In this document: one piece after another, positions 1 through 7,170 of the stretch
Numbering within the stretch: the first letter of the stretch is position 1
Layout of the letters: every line of letters starts with the position of its first letter
Source of the DNA: Actinomycetota bacterium
Lineage (GTDB): Bacteria > Actinomycetota > Acidimicrobiia > Acidimicrobiales > Ilumatobacteraceae
DNA: 33,550 nucleotides
Direction of reading: 5' to 3'
Assembly (NCBI GenBank): GCA_009701715.1
Contig: WLJO01000027.1
Span: 1 to 33,550 of the forward strand
Notes under the pieces: model-generated
Told to the model about the DNA's origin: nothing
The model's database searches: none
The model's input: the letters and a program-made list of their open reading frames with translations, nothing else
Program-made: the position numbers and the translations under genes

Positions 1-1256
1 ATGCGCGGGGCCTCCTTCCACGACTGATCGAGGCCCAGCCGCGTGCAGGTCGCCGGTTCGGCGCCGGCGCCGCTGTCGGGGATCGGGGCCAGGCGCCAGA
101 CGTCCATGAAACAGGTGTCCGGGGTGCGGCCGGGCCGCCACCGGTAGACGAGCGGTTGACCGAGACCAGCCCACGGGGCGAAGGCAGGGAACAGGTGGTA
201 GAGGATCGCGTCCAGTACCTCGCTGTCTGAGACGCCGTCTAGGTCCACCCCGAGGCGCGGGGCCATCCCCGCGCGCAGGATTGCGGCAACGACGGCCCGC
301 GGGTTTGCGTCTTCACCTACCCGCACGCCCTCGCCGCGCGGCGTGCGTGCAGCGAACTCGAGGTATGCGTCCACGACCTGTTGGGGGCTCAGGGTGTCCG
401 AGAGGTGCGGGCTCTGCACCCCGAACCCGTTGACGAACCTGCTGACGTACGGGGAATCGTCCCAGATGGAGTACTCGCTGTTGGCGTCGCCCGCAAACTC
501 GAGGATCTGCGGGTGCGTTGCGATCACGTGGTACCCCTCGCTGAAGGCCTCCATGCAGACCTTCCAGTTGCAGGGGACCTCCTTCACCGCGTGGAAGGTG
601 GCGTAGCGGTTCGCGAAGTCGAACGACGTGTCGAAGTGGTCAATGAGTTTCGCTGCGTACGTCTCGAACGGTTCGCACCCCTCGTCGAGGTTCACGAACA
701 CCCAACCGCACCACCGGGCGACTCGGGCCTCGGGGAGACAGTATGTCTCTGCCGACTGGGCGATGTGCGGGAAGTCCCACTCGCACGGGAGGTCCGTGAG
801 TCGTCCGTCCACACCCCACGTCCAGCCGTGGAACGGGCAGCGGAACGAACCCACGCGCCCATCGTCGTTGCGGAGGCGGGTACCGCGGTGCAGACAGGAA
901 TTGTGGAACGCGCGGATCGAGCCGTCGGCCTGCCGGGTGACGATCAACGACTCGTCGGCAACGTCGTACACCACATGATCGCCGGTCTTGTCGATCTCGT
1001 CCTCGCGGCAGGCAACCTGCCACGTGGCTCGCCACATGTACTCGGCCTCGAGTGCCGCGAACTCGGGTGACGTGTACCGGGACCGCGGCACATCGGAGGA
1101 ACCACGGTAGGAGTAGCCGTGGTCGCGGAGCGCCACGGGCACGGCGCGGGTATCGGCATCGAGCAGTTCCTGCATGCTCGGCCCAGGGCTGCGCGCCTCC
1201 CCGGGGCGCAGACTGCCACCGGGTTCCGGTACGGACTGCGATCCTGTCCTCGGCAT
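1..1256 (-). CDS. Rieske [2Fe-2S] ring-hydroxylating oxygenase, alpha subunit (3' end outside window)
   Basis: This is the catalytic subunit of a Rieske non-heme iron oxygenase, which would use electrons from a ferredoxin/reductase to oxygenate an aromatic or polycyclic substrate in the cytoplasm. The Rieske cluster motif is complete: C121-L-H123 and C140-P-F-H143, with the usual spacing. The catalytic iron motif follows in the context EAFSEGYHVIATHP, with H243 and H248; the third carboxylate ligand would lie beyond the window edge. 418 residues are visible and the frame is open to position 1. I chose the ATG at 1256 because GGAGAGGAGG sits just upstream. It is divergent from the DUF1330 gene. 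The Rieske motif lies further from the N-terminus than in KshA-type steroid hydroxylases, so the substrate is not assignable; partner ferredoxin and reductase genes are not seen here. Confidence 0.9.
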   Translation of the reverse strand, partial: MPRTGSQSVPEPGGSLRPGEARSPGPSMQELLDADTRAVPVALRDHGYSYRGSSDVPRSRYTSPEFAALEAEYMWRATWQVACREDEIDKTGDHVVYDVADESLIVTRQADGSIRAFHNSCLHRGTRLRNDDGRVGSFRCPFHGWTWGVDGRLTDLPCEWDFPHIAQSAETYCLPEARVARWCGWVFVNLDEGCEPFETYAAKLIDHFDTSFDFANRYATFHAVKEVPCNWKVCMEAFSEGYHVIATHPQILEFAGDANSEYSIWDDSPYVSRFVNGFGVQSPHLSDTLSPQQVVDAYLEFAARTPRGEGVRVGEDANPRAVVAAILRAGMAPRLGVDLDGVSDSEVLDAILYHLFPAFAPWAGLGQPLVYRWRPGRTPDTCFMDVWRLAPIPDSGAGAEPATCTRLGLDQSWKEAPR

Positions 1257-1282
1257 CTCGGGCCTCCTCTCCGGGGCGCCGC

Positions 1283-1313
1283 TTGAGCACGACGCCCGCC
1301 CATCGCCTAGTTT
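1283..1313 (+). promoter_or_regulatory. Promoter of the DUF1330 gene (leaderless type)
   Basis: TTGAGC (1283-1288) and TAGTTT (1308-1313) resemble -35 and -10 elements with a 19-bp spacer. TAGTTT ends exactly 7 bases before the ATG at 1321, so transcription would start at or next to the start codon. No Shine-Dalgarno sequence precedes that ATG. Confidence 0.6.
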
Positions 1314-1320
1314 GCCCTGT

Positions 1321-1608
1321 ATGAGCGCACTCTTCATTGCCATCAGCAAGATCACCGACCGGGACAAGCTGAACGAATACCTCGCGGTCGCACCGGGCTC
1401 CATGGCTGGCCACCAGATCGAGGTGCTTGCCTTCGACGACAACGCGAAGACCGTCGAGGGCACCGCCCCCGGCAACCGCATCGTGGTGCTCCGCTTCCCC
1501 GACCGTGCCGCCGCCATGGCGTGGTACGACTCGCCCGCTTACCAGGCCGTGGTGCAGCTGCGCCTCGACGGAACAGAAGGCTTCGCCACGCTCTGCGACG
1601 GGATGTGA
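1321..1608 (+). CDS. DUF1330 family small protein
   Basis: This 95-residue protein matches the DUF1330 pattern: an N-terminal strand with MSALFIAISKITD, a central helix with KLNEYLAVAPGSM, the strand IVVLRFPDRAAAMAWYDSP and the typical SPAYQ segment. The family adopts a ferredoxin-like dimeric alpha-beta fold related to EthD and ABM proteins; no biochemical role is established for most members. The ATG at 1321 is preceded by a leaderless-type -10 and no ribosome site. Its stop codon overlaps the GTG start of the following EthD gene (GTGA, 1605-1608), so the two are probably translated together. Sharing a divergent promoter region with the Rieske oxygenase gene suggests, by inference only, an accessory role in the same catabolic unit. 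Confidence 0.85.
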   Translation: MSALFIAISKITDRDKLNEYLAVAPGSMAGHQIEVLAFDDNAKTVEGTAPGNRIVVLRFPDRAAAMAWYDSPAYQAVVQLRLDGTEGFATLCDGM

Positions 1609-2324
1609 CGGCGGTGTCGCGCCAGCGACTCGTCTTCCTCCTACGTAAGCAGCCGCACCTCTCCCGCGAGCAGTTCCAGCGCTACTGGTGGGACCACCAC
1701 GCGCCGCTGGTGCGCGACCGCGCAGAGGTCCTTGGCATCCGCCGGTACCAGCAGGTGCACACGGTGCAGCACCTCGGCCCTGAGGGTGCAGACGAGATCG
1801 ACGGTGTCGCCGAGTTGTGGGTGGACGGCCCCGCGCCCACAGGAACACGCGAACAGGTCGCTGCTGCCGGGCTCGAACTGCTCGAGGACGAGCGGACCTT
1901 CATCGACCTCGCCCGGTCACCGATCTTCCTTGGCGCCGAGCACCACCTCCAGGCAGGCCCCCATGAGGGCCTCCGCCTGACTGGGGTCGTCATGCGACAG
2001 CCGACGGTCACCAGAGAGACGTTCCAGGACTATTGGGTCGGTCATCACGGCCCGACGGCGCTGGCCCGCCCCGACGCTTTCGGCATCGGGGAGTACTACC
2101 AGGTGCATGCCCCCGTGGATGCCGAGCACAACCCACTGGCAGTCCACCGCGGTGCACCGCCGGCGCCGGAGGGCATTGCCGAGGCTTGGCTGAGCCCACC
2201 CACGCTCGCCGCAGCGGAGGCCGATGCCCTGCGCGCGGCGCTGCGCGAGACCGACACGCCGTATTTCGACTATTCGCGCACGGTGCGTTTCATGGGCGAG
2301 GTACGCCCGGTGTTCGAGCGCTGA
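1605..2324 (+). CDS. Double EthD-domain protein
   Basis: This 239-residue protein contains two EthD-like halves. The first (about residues 8-105) starts LVFLLRKQPHLSREQFQRYW followed by DHHAPLV; the second (about 124-230) starts with TGVVMRQPTVTRETFQDYW followed by GHHGPTA. The repeated W-x-x-HH-[AG]-P motif is the family signature. EthD proteins are small alpha-beta barrels first noted in the ethyl tert-butyl ether P450 operon, where the protein is needed for activity although its chemistry is unclear; several relatives act as decarboxylases or cyclases. Start GTG 1605 overlaps the stop of the DUF1330 gene by four bases, indicating translational coupling. The stop abuts the stop of the convergent SDR gene with no spacer. 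Confidence 0.85.
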   Translation: MTAVSRQRLVFLLRKQPHLSREQFQRYWWDHHAPLVRDRAEVLGIRRYQQVHTVQHLGPEGADEIDGVAELWVDGPAPTGTREQVAAAGLELLEDERTFIDLARSPIFLGAEHHLQAGPHEGLRLTGVVMRQPTVTRETFQDYWVGHHGPTALARPDAFGIGEYYQVHAPVDAEHNPLAVHRGAPPAPEGIAEAWLSPPTLAAAEADALRAALRETDTPYFDYSRTVRFMGEVRPVFER

Positions 2325-3110
2325 TCAGCGCGGTGGCGGGCGGATGCCTGCCCACTCGTACGGCCACGGCTCCTTGCCCTCGGCGTACGCGATCCATGCC
2401 TCGCCCGTAGCGCCATTCGTGATGATGCGGACCACGGTGTCCGCGATGTACGACGGTTCCGAGATGCGTTTGAACGACTTGGCCATGTCGGGCGGGAGGA
2501 TGTTTGTGTTCATCACGCCCGGGCATACGGCGTTCACCCGGATGTTCCGGGACTCGAGCGCTGGGCCGGCGCTGCGCGCTAGTCCGTTCACGGCGTGCTT
2601 GGTCATTGAGTAGAAGGGGTCCTCGAGCACCGGGAGCATGCCCGCAATGGACGCCGTCATCACGATCTCGCCACCGCCCGATGCGGTGAGGCGGGGGATG
2701 GCCGCCATCAACCCGTAGGCAACACCGTCGATGTTCACGGCTGTCACCCGCTCATACCCTGCCGGGGTCATCCAGAGTACGGGGTCCTCGCCGACCGCGA
2801 CCCCGGTCGGCGGGGTCATCACACCCGCGTTGAGGAACAGGATGTCGAAGCGACCGTGGATCGCTACGACGACGTCGAGCGCTGCTTCCCAAGCAGCCAT
2901 CTTCGTGACGTCAAGCTCGAGCGCACTCCCGCCGATCTCGGCGGCGACTGACTCTGCGCCGGCGAAGTTGATGTCCGCAGCGACGACGTGAGCACCCTCG
3001 CTCGCCAATCGTCGGGCCGTCGCTGCCCCAATCCCCGAAGCCGCGCCCGTGATCACGGCAACCTTCCCTGCAAACAGTTCGGACATGTCGAACCCCCTCA
3101 TGATCAGCAT
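2325..3110 (-). CDS. Short-chain dehydrogenase/reductase (SDR)
   Basis: This is a classical SDR of 261 residues that oxidises an alcohol or reduces a ketone with NAD(P)H. With the start at 3110, the cofactor motif TGAASGIG is at residues 21-28, NAG at 94-96, the catalytic serine at about 154 in MTASIAG, and Y167-S-M-T-K171. A DI pair (VAADIN) after the second strand suggests NAD(H) preference. I chose ATG 3110 because AGGAGG lies six bases upstream; ATG 3086 (MSELF) with GAGGGGG upstream is a reasonable alternative. The gene is divergent from the M3 peptidase and convergent with the EthD gene. Its substrate is unknown; the catabolic neighbours suggest a role in degradation of a hydrophobic compound. 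Confidence 0.9.
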   Translation of the reverse strand: MLIMRGFDMSELFAGKVAVITGAASGIGAATARRLASEGAHVVAADINFAGAESVAAEIGGSALELDVTKMAAWEAALDVVVAIHGRFDILFLNAGVMTPPTGVAVGEDPVLWMTPAGYERVTAVNIDGVAYGLMAAIPRLTASGGGEIVMTASIAGMLPVLEDPFYSMTKHAVNGLARSAGPALESRNIRVNAVCPGVMNTNILPPDMAKSFKRISEPSYIADTVVRIITNGATGEAWIAYAEGKEPWPYEWAGIRPPPR

Positions 3111-3131
3111 GGCACACCTCCTACCGGGCCA

Positions 3132-3137
3132 TAACCT
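3132..3137 (+). promoter_or_regulatory. -10 element of the M3 peptidase gene (leaderless type)
   Basis: TAACCT ends 7 bases before the ATG at 3145, and no Shine-Dalgarno sequence lies between them. This spacing matches the other leaderless-type starts in the window and selects 3145 over upstream in-frame ATG codons. No -35 element is clear. Confidence 0.55.
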
Positions 3138-3144
3138 GCCGTGC

Positions 3145-4968
3145 ATGACCGCTCTCGATCCGCAGCACGACGATCTCACTGCCGCAGGGGTTGCCTGGGA
3201 CCTCGAGCCGCTCCTCGAGGGCCAACCCGGGATCGACGAACTCTTCGAGGCAGCGGAACAGATCTCGGCCGAGCTCGTGGCCACGGGTCGCGGGCAGATC
3301 GCGTCGATGTCGGCGGCCGAGATTGCGGCGTTCCACCGGCGCTACGCCGCGATGATCGACCTCCTCGAGAGGGCGGGTAGCTATGCGCACCTGAAGTTTG
3401 CGGGGGATACAGCGGACCCGGTGAACGGTGCACGGCTCGCCCGGGTGGAGGAGCGGTCCACAGCGATCACGACACCGCTGATCTTCATCGAGCTCGAATG
3501 GGCAGCGGCAACCGAGGAACACGTTGCGGCGATCCTGTCGGACCCCAGCCCGGCCATGGACTTCATCCGCCATCACCTCGAGTCCGCCCGCCGCTATCGC
3601 CCCCACCTGCTGAGCGAGGGCGAGGAACGCGTGATGAAGGAGAAGTCCGTAACGGGCGACTCTGCGTGGGCGCGGCTCTACGACGAGTTGATGTCTGCCG
3701 TGGAGGTGGAGGTCCCCAACGGTGACGGCACCTCCCACACGGCACCGCTTGAGCACGGGCTCGCGCTGCTCGGCCACCCAGACCGTGCGATGCGTGAACA
3801 GGCGTACACGGGCATCACTGACGGGCTCGCACCCGGGCTGCGCACCCGCGCCTTCGTGTTCAACACCTTGCTCAACGACAAGTCGGTCAACGACCGGCTC
3901 AGGTCGTACCCCACGTGGATTACGAGCCGGAACCTCTCGAACGAGGCCTCGGATGCGTCGGTGCAGGCTCTCGTGGACGCAGTGGTTGCCCGCTACGACA
4001 TCCCGCAGCGTTGGTACTCACTCAAGGCGAAGGTGCTCGGCCTGCCGCAACTGCGCGATTACGACCGCATGGCCTCGGTGGCAACCACCGACACGACCAT
4101 CGGGTGGTCCGCCGCCACCGAGGTGATCGTGGATGCGTACGCATCGTTCTCCGGCGAGATCGCCTCCGTCGTCCAGCGGTTCATGCGCGAGCCATGGATC
4201 GACGCACCAACCCGTCCGGGCAAGCGCGGCGGTGCGTTCTGCGCGTACACCGCGCCGTCGCACCACCCCTACCTCATGCTGAACTGGACCTCCCGCACGC
4301 GTGACGTCGTCACCCTCGCCCACGAACTCGGCCACGGCGTGCACGGCTATCTCGCACGTGAACAGGGCGTGTTCCAGATGACGACTCCGTTGACGCTCGC
4401 CGAAACCGCATCGGTGTTCGGCGAGACGGTCACGCGCGGGCGCCTCATGGGTCTGCTCACGGACCCGAACGAGAAGTTCGCGCTGGCTGCCACGGGGATG
4501 GACGACGCGATCGCCACCGTGTTCCGCCAGATCGCGATGAATCAGTTCGAGGCCGGAGTGCACACCGCCCGACGCGAGCAAGGCGAACTGGCAATCGAGG
4601 ACTTCAACCGCGTCTGGTTCGACACCCAACACGCGATGCTCGGCGACGCGGTGGAGATCACCGAGGGGTACCGCACGTGGTGGAGCTACATCCCGCACTT
4701 CATCCACACGCCCGGGTACGTGTACGCGTATGCGTACGGCCAGTTACTGGCGCTCTCGGTGTACAAGCGTTACGAGGAGGTCGGCGACACGTTCGTGCCG
4801 CAATACCTCGAACTGCTGCGCGCCGGCGGCTCGATGAGTCCCGAGGAACTCGGACGAATCGTGGACTGCGACCTCTCGGACCCCGGCTTCTGGGACGGCG
4901 GACTCGCAATCATCGAGGCGCAGTTGCAGGCCGCCGAGGAGGCCGCTCGCGCAGCAGGACGGATCTAA
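3145..4968 (+). CDS. pepF: Peptidase family M3 (oligoendopeptidase F type)
   Basis: This 607-residue protein is a cytoplasmic zinc metallopeptidase that degrades short peptides. The zinc site is complete: H393-E394-L-G-H397 and the third ligand E420 in LTLAETASVFGE. The upstream segment AYTAPSHHPYLMLNW and the C-terminal pattern HFIHTPGYVYAYAYGQLLALS are typical of the M3B/PepF clade, as is the length near 600 residues. There is no signal peptide. The start ATG 3145 follows a leaderless-type -10 element. It stands alone between a divergent SDR gene and an acyltransferase gene with its own promoter-like element, so it is probably a housekeeping peptide-recycling enzyme. Confidence 0.92.
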   Translation: MTALDPQHDDLTAAGVAWDLEPLLEGQPGIDELFEAAEQISAELVATGRGQIASMSAAEIAAFHRRYAAMIDLLERAGSYAHLKFAGDTADPVNGARLARVEERSTAITTPLIFIELEWAAATEEHVAAILSDPSPAMDFIRHHLESARRYRPHLLSEGEERVMKEKSVTGDSAWARLYDELMSAVEVEVPNGDGTSHTAPLEHGLALLGHPDRAMREQAYTGITDGLAPGLRTRAFVFNTLLNDKSVNDRLRSYPTWITSRNLSNEASDASVQALVDAVVARYDIPQRWYSLKAKVLGLPQLRDYDRMASVATTDTTIGWSAATEVIVDAYASFSGEIASVVQRFMREPWIDAPTRPGKRGGAFCAYTAPSHHPYLMLNWTSRTRDVVTLAHELGHGVHGYLAREQGVFQMTTPLTLAETASVFGETVTRGRLMGLLTDPNEKFALAATGMDDAIATVFRQIAMNQFEAGVHTARREQGELAIEDFNRVWFDTQHAMLGDAVEITEGYRTWWSYIPHFIHTPGYVYAYAYGQLLALSVYKRYEEVGDTFVPQYLELLRAGGSMSPEELGRIVDCDLSDPGFWDGGLAIIEAQLQAAEEAARAAGRI

Positions 4969-4983
4969 CCGAACGGCGCTGTG

Positions 4984-4989
4984 TAGCCT
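4984..4989 (+). promoter_or_regulatory. -10-like element before the first acyltransferase gene
   Basis: TAGCCT lies 10 bases before the ATG at 5000. The distance is a little longer than in the other leaderless-type starts, so the transcript may carry only a few untranslated bases. No Shine-Dalgarno sequence is present in the 31-bp gap. Confidence 0.4.
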
Positions 4990-4999
4990 CAATGTCCGG

Positions 5000-7159
5000 A
5001 TGACTTCCCGGACCGCGCCGGCTTCCCACGGGGGAGAGTTCCGCCCGGACATCGAGGGTCTCCGGGCCCTCGCCGTGATCTCGGTGCTGCTGTACCACGC
5101 TCGTCTTGCTCACGTGGGCGGGGGGTACGTAGGCGTAGACGTGTTCTTCGTGCTGTCTGGCTTTCTCATCACCAGGCTCCTCGTCACCGAGGTGGACCAC
5201 ACCGGTGGCATCGCCCTCGGAGCATTCTGGGCCCGACGTGCCCGCCGTCTCCTCCCTGCCTCGACGCTCGTGATCGTGGCGACCCTCGTGGCATCGGCCG
5301 CCCTTCTTGACCCGCTCACACGGGGTTTCACCGGGCGATCGGCGGTCGCTGCCTCGGTGTTCGGCGCCAACCTGCTCTTTTGGACACGCGGTGGCTATTC
5401 GCAACTCACGCTGCCCGAACCGCTGCTGCACTTCTGGTCGCTCGCGGTGGAGGAGCAGTTCTACCTCCTCTGGCCGCTCGCGCTCTTCGGGCTTGCGAGG
5501 CTGCGCGGCAACTTCCGCCGCCTCGTCGTTCTCCTCGCCGTGCCGATCGCCGCGGCGTCGCTCATCGCCTGCATCGCCATCACCCCCGGCCGTCAGCCGT
5601 TCGCCTTCTACTGGCTGCCGACCCGCGCATGGGAGCTGCTCGCCGGCGCGCTGCTCGCCGTTGCGGCTCCGTCGGTCGTGCGCGGCGCCCCTTTCCTCCG
5701 GGGGGTACTGGCATGGATCGGGCTCATGGTGATCGTGCTCTGCGCGATTGGCTTCCACGACCCGCAGGACGGTTTCCCTGGCTCGCTCGCACTTCTTCCT
5801 GTGCTGGCCACGGTTGCGGTGATCCTTGGGGGCGCCCACACCGATGACGGTCCGAGGCGCCTTCTGCAATTGGCGCCGCTCCAGTGGATCGGCAAAAGGT
5901 CCTACGCGATCTACCTCTGGCACTTTCCGCTGCTCGTGCTCGCAGAGGCGAAGTGGGGACCGCTCCATTGGGGTGTCCGTGTAGCCCTGCTCGCTGCGTC
6001 CGTCGGGATCGCCACAGCCTCCTTCAGGCTGCTCGAGAACCCGATCCGGCGCTCGCCGTGGTTGGCGGTCCGGGCACGGCGCAGCCTTCTCGTAGGTGCC
6101 GGACTGGTGGCGACGGGCCTGGTGGGTTCCGCGGTGTTCCTCGCGGCCGCCACCGGGATCGCAACGGGTGGGGAGTCGGCGGCGCCGACGATCGTCGTGG
6201 AGACGGTTGACCCCGCTCCGGTTAGCAGCATCGCATCGACAACACCCGCAACGGGCGCGCCGGGGGGATCAACGACCTCCCCGGTGAGCAGCAGCACAGC
6301 GGCGCCCACGGCGACGGGCCGCAATCCCGGGGCGCTCGAGCGTCTCGCCGCGGCGAATGCGCAGCAGCTCGTTGACGCAGTGCGCACACGGGTAGTGCCG
6401 TCCAACCTCGAACCGTCACTGTCGAAGGTGTACGGCGATACATCCATCGTGTACTCCGACGGCTGCCTGCTCGACAACGGCAAGACCGAGGCGAAGGAGT
6501 GCGCGTACGGGGACACGTCGTCGTCGACGGTCGTGGTGCTGTTCGGCGACTCACACGCGGCGCAGTGGTTCCCGGCCTTCGAGTCGCTCGCGAAGGAGCA
6601 GGGGTGGAGGCTCGTGCTGATGGCCAAGAAGCACTGCCCGGCCGGCGATGTGCCCCAACCCGAGACCGGCTACACGGGGCAGTGCTCGCGCTGGCGCGCG
6701 AAGGTGTACGAGCGCCTAGCGGTGCTCAAGCCGAGCGTCGTGGTGATGTCCTCGCTCTGGTACCGGGGCGTCACGTTCAGCGAGTATCGAGAGGGCTGGG
6801 AACGCACTTTTGCATCGGTCAAACAGCACGCGAAGCATGTCGTATACCTCGCCGACACTCCGATTCGGAAGTCGGATGTGCCCTCCTGTGTCGCGTCGCA
6901 CCTGCGCTCGGTGAACCAGTGCACGGTGACTCGTCGCTCCGCGATCAACCCGACGCGCCGCCGGGCGGATAGGGCCGCCACGCGGAATCAGGGGGTCGAC
7001 CACATCATCCCGGACGACTGGTTGTGTGACCCGAAACGTTGCGCGGTGATCATCGGCAACGTGCTGCTCTATCGGGACCAGACGCACTTGACCCTCGCGG
7101 CCGCGCGGTACCTGACTCCCTACGTCGCAGTTATGCTTGCGCCGTACTTGGGCGCGTAG
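5000..7159 (+). CDS. Membrane O-acyltransferase with C-terminal SGNH domain (copy 1)
   Basis: This 719-residue protein belongs to the OafA/YrhL-type acyltransferase-3 family. The N-terminal signature FRPDIEGLRALAVISVLLYH places the catalytic-type histidine at H33. About ten hydrophobic segments run to residue ~395, including VGVDVFFVLSGFLITRLL, LHFWSLAVEEQFYLLWPL and KRSYAIYLWHFPLLV. A Ser/Thr/Ala-rich linker (about 400-450) leads to an extracytoplasmic SGNH esterase-like domain with G-D-S518-H and the catalytic pair D693-x-x-H696. Such proteins move acetyl or other acyl groups from the cytoplasm onto surface polysaccharide or glycolipid. It is followed 11 bases later by a close paralogue and then by a coupled phosphoesterase gene, suggesting one operon. 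Confidence 0.93.
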   Translation: MTSRTAPASHGGEFRPDIEGLRALAVISVLLYHARLAHVGGGYVGVDVFFVLSGFLITRLLVTEVDHTGGIALGAFWARRARRLLPASTLVIVATLVASAALLDPLTRGFTGRSAVAASVFGANLLFWTRGGYSQLTLPEPLLHFWSLAVEEQFYLLWPLALFGLARLRGNFRRLVVLLAVPIAAASLIACIAITPGRQPFAFYWLPTRAWELLAGALLAVAAPSVVRGAPFLRGVLAWIGLMVIVLCAIGFHDPQDGFPGSLALLPVLATVAVILGGAHTDDGPRRLLQLAPLQWIGKRSYAIYLWHFPLLVLAEAKWGPLHWGVRVALLAASVGIATASFRLLENPIRRSPWLAVRARRSLLVGAGLVATGLVGSAVFLAAATGIATGGESAAPTIVVETVDPAPVSSIASTTPATGAPGGSTTSPVSSSTAAPTATGRNPGALERLAAANAQQLVDAVRTRVVPSNLEPSLSKVYGDTSIVYSDGCLLDNGKTEAKECAYGDTSSSTVVVLFGDSHAAQWFPAFESLAKEQGWRLVLMAKKHCPAGDVPQPETGYTGQCSRWRAKVYERLAVLKPSVVVMSSLWYRGVTFSEYREGWERTFASVKQHAKHVVYLADTPIRKSDVPSCVASHLRSVNQCTVTRRSAINPTRRRADRAATRNQGVDHIIPDDWLCDPKRCAVIIGNVLLYRDQTHLTLAAARYLTPYVAVMLAPYLGA

Positions 7160-7170
7160 GGGGTCGAGCG

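Noticed and set aside
640-1848. Minus-strand frame of about 400 codons at the left end
   Set aside because: It overlaps the true Rieske frame shifted by one base; the cluster motif CxH...CxxH reads correctly only in the frame starting at 1256.
4992-5003. Four-codon ATG-TCC-GGA-TGA frame whose stop overlaps the first acyltransferase start
   Set aside because: It is too short to judge, and the -10-like element predicts transcription starting after its ATG.
4910-5968. Minus-strand open frame opposite the first acyltransferase gene
   Set aside because: The translation is a low-complexity Arg/Glu/His-rich product opposite conserved membrane helices; it is an antisense by-product.
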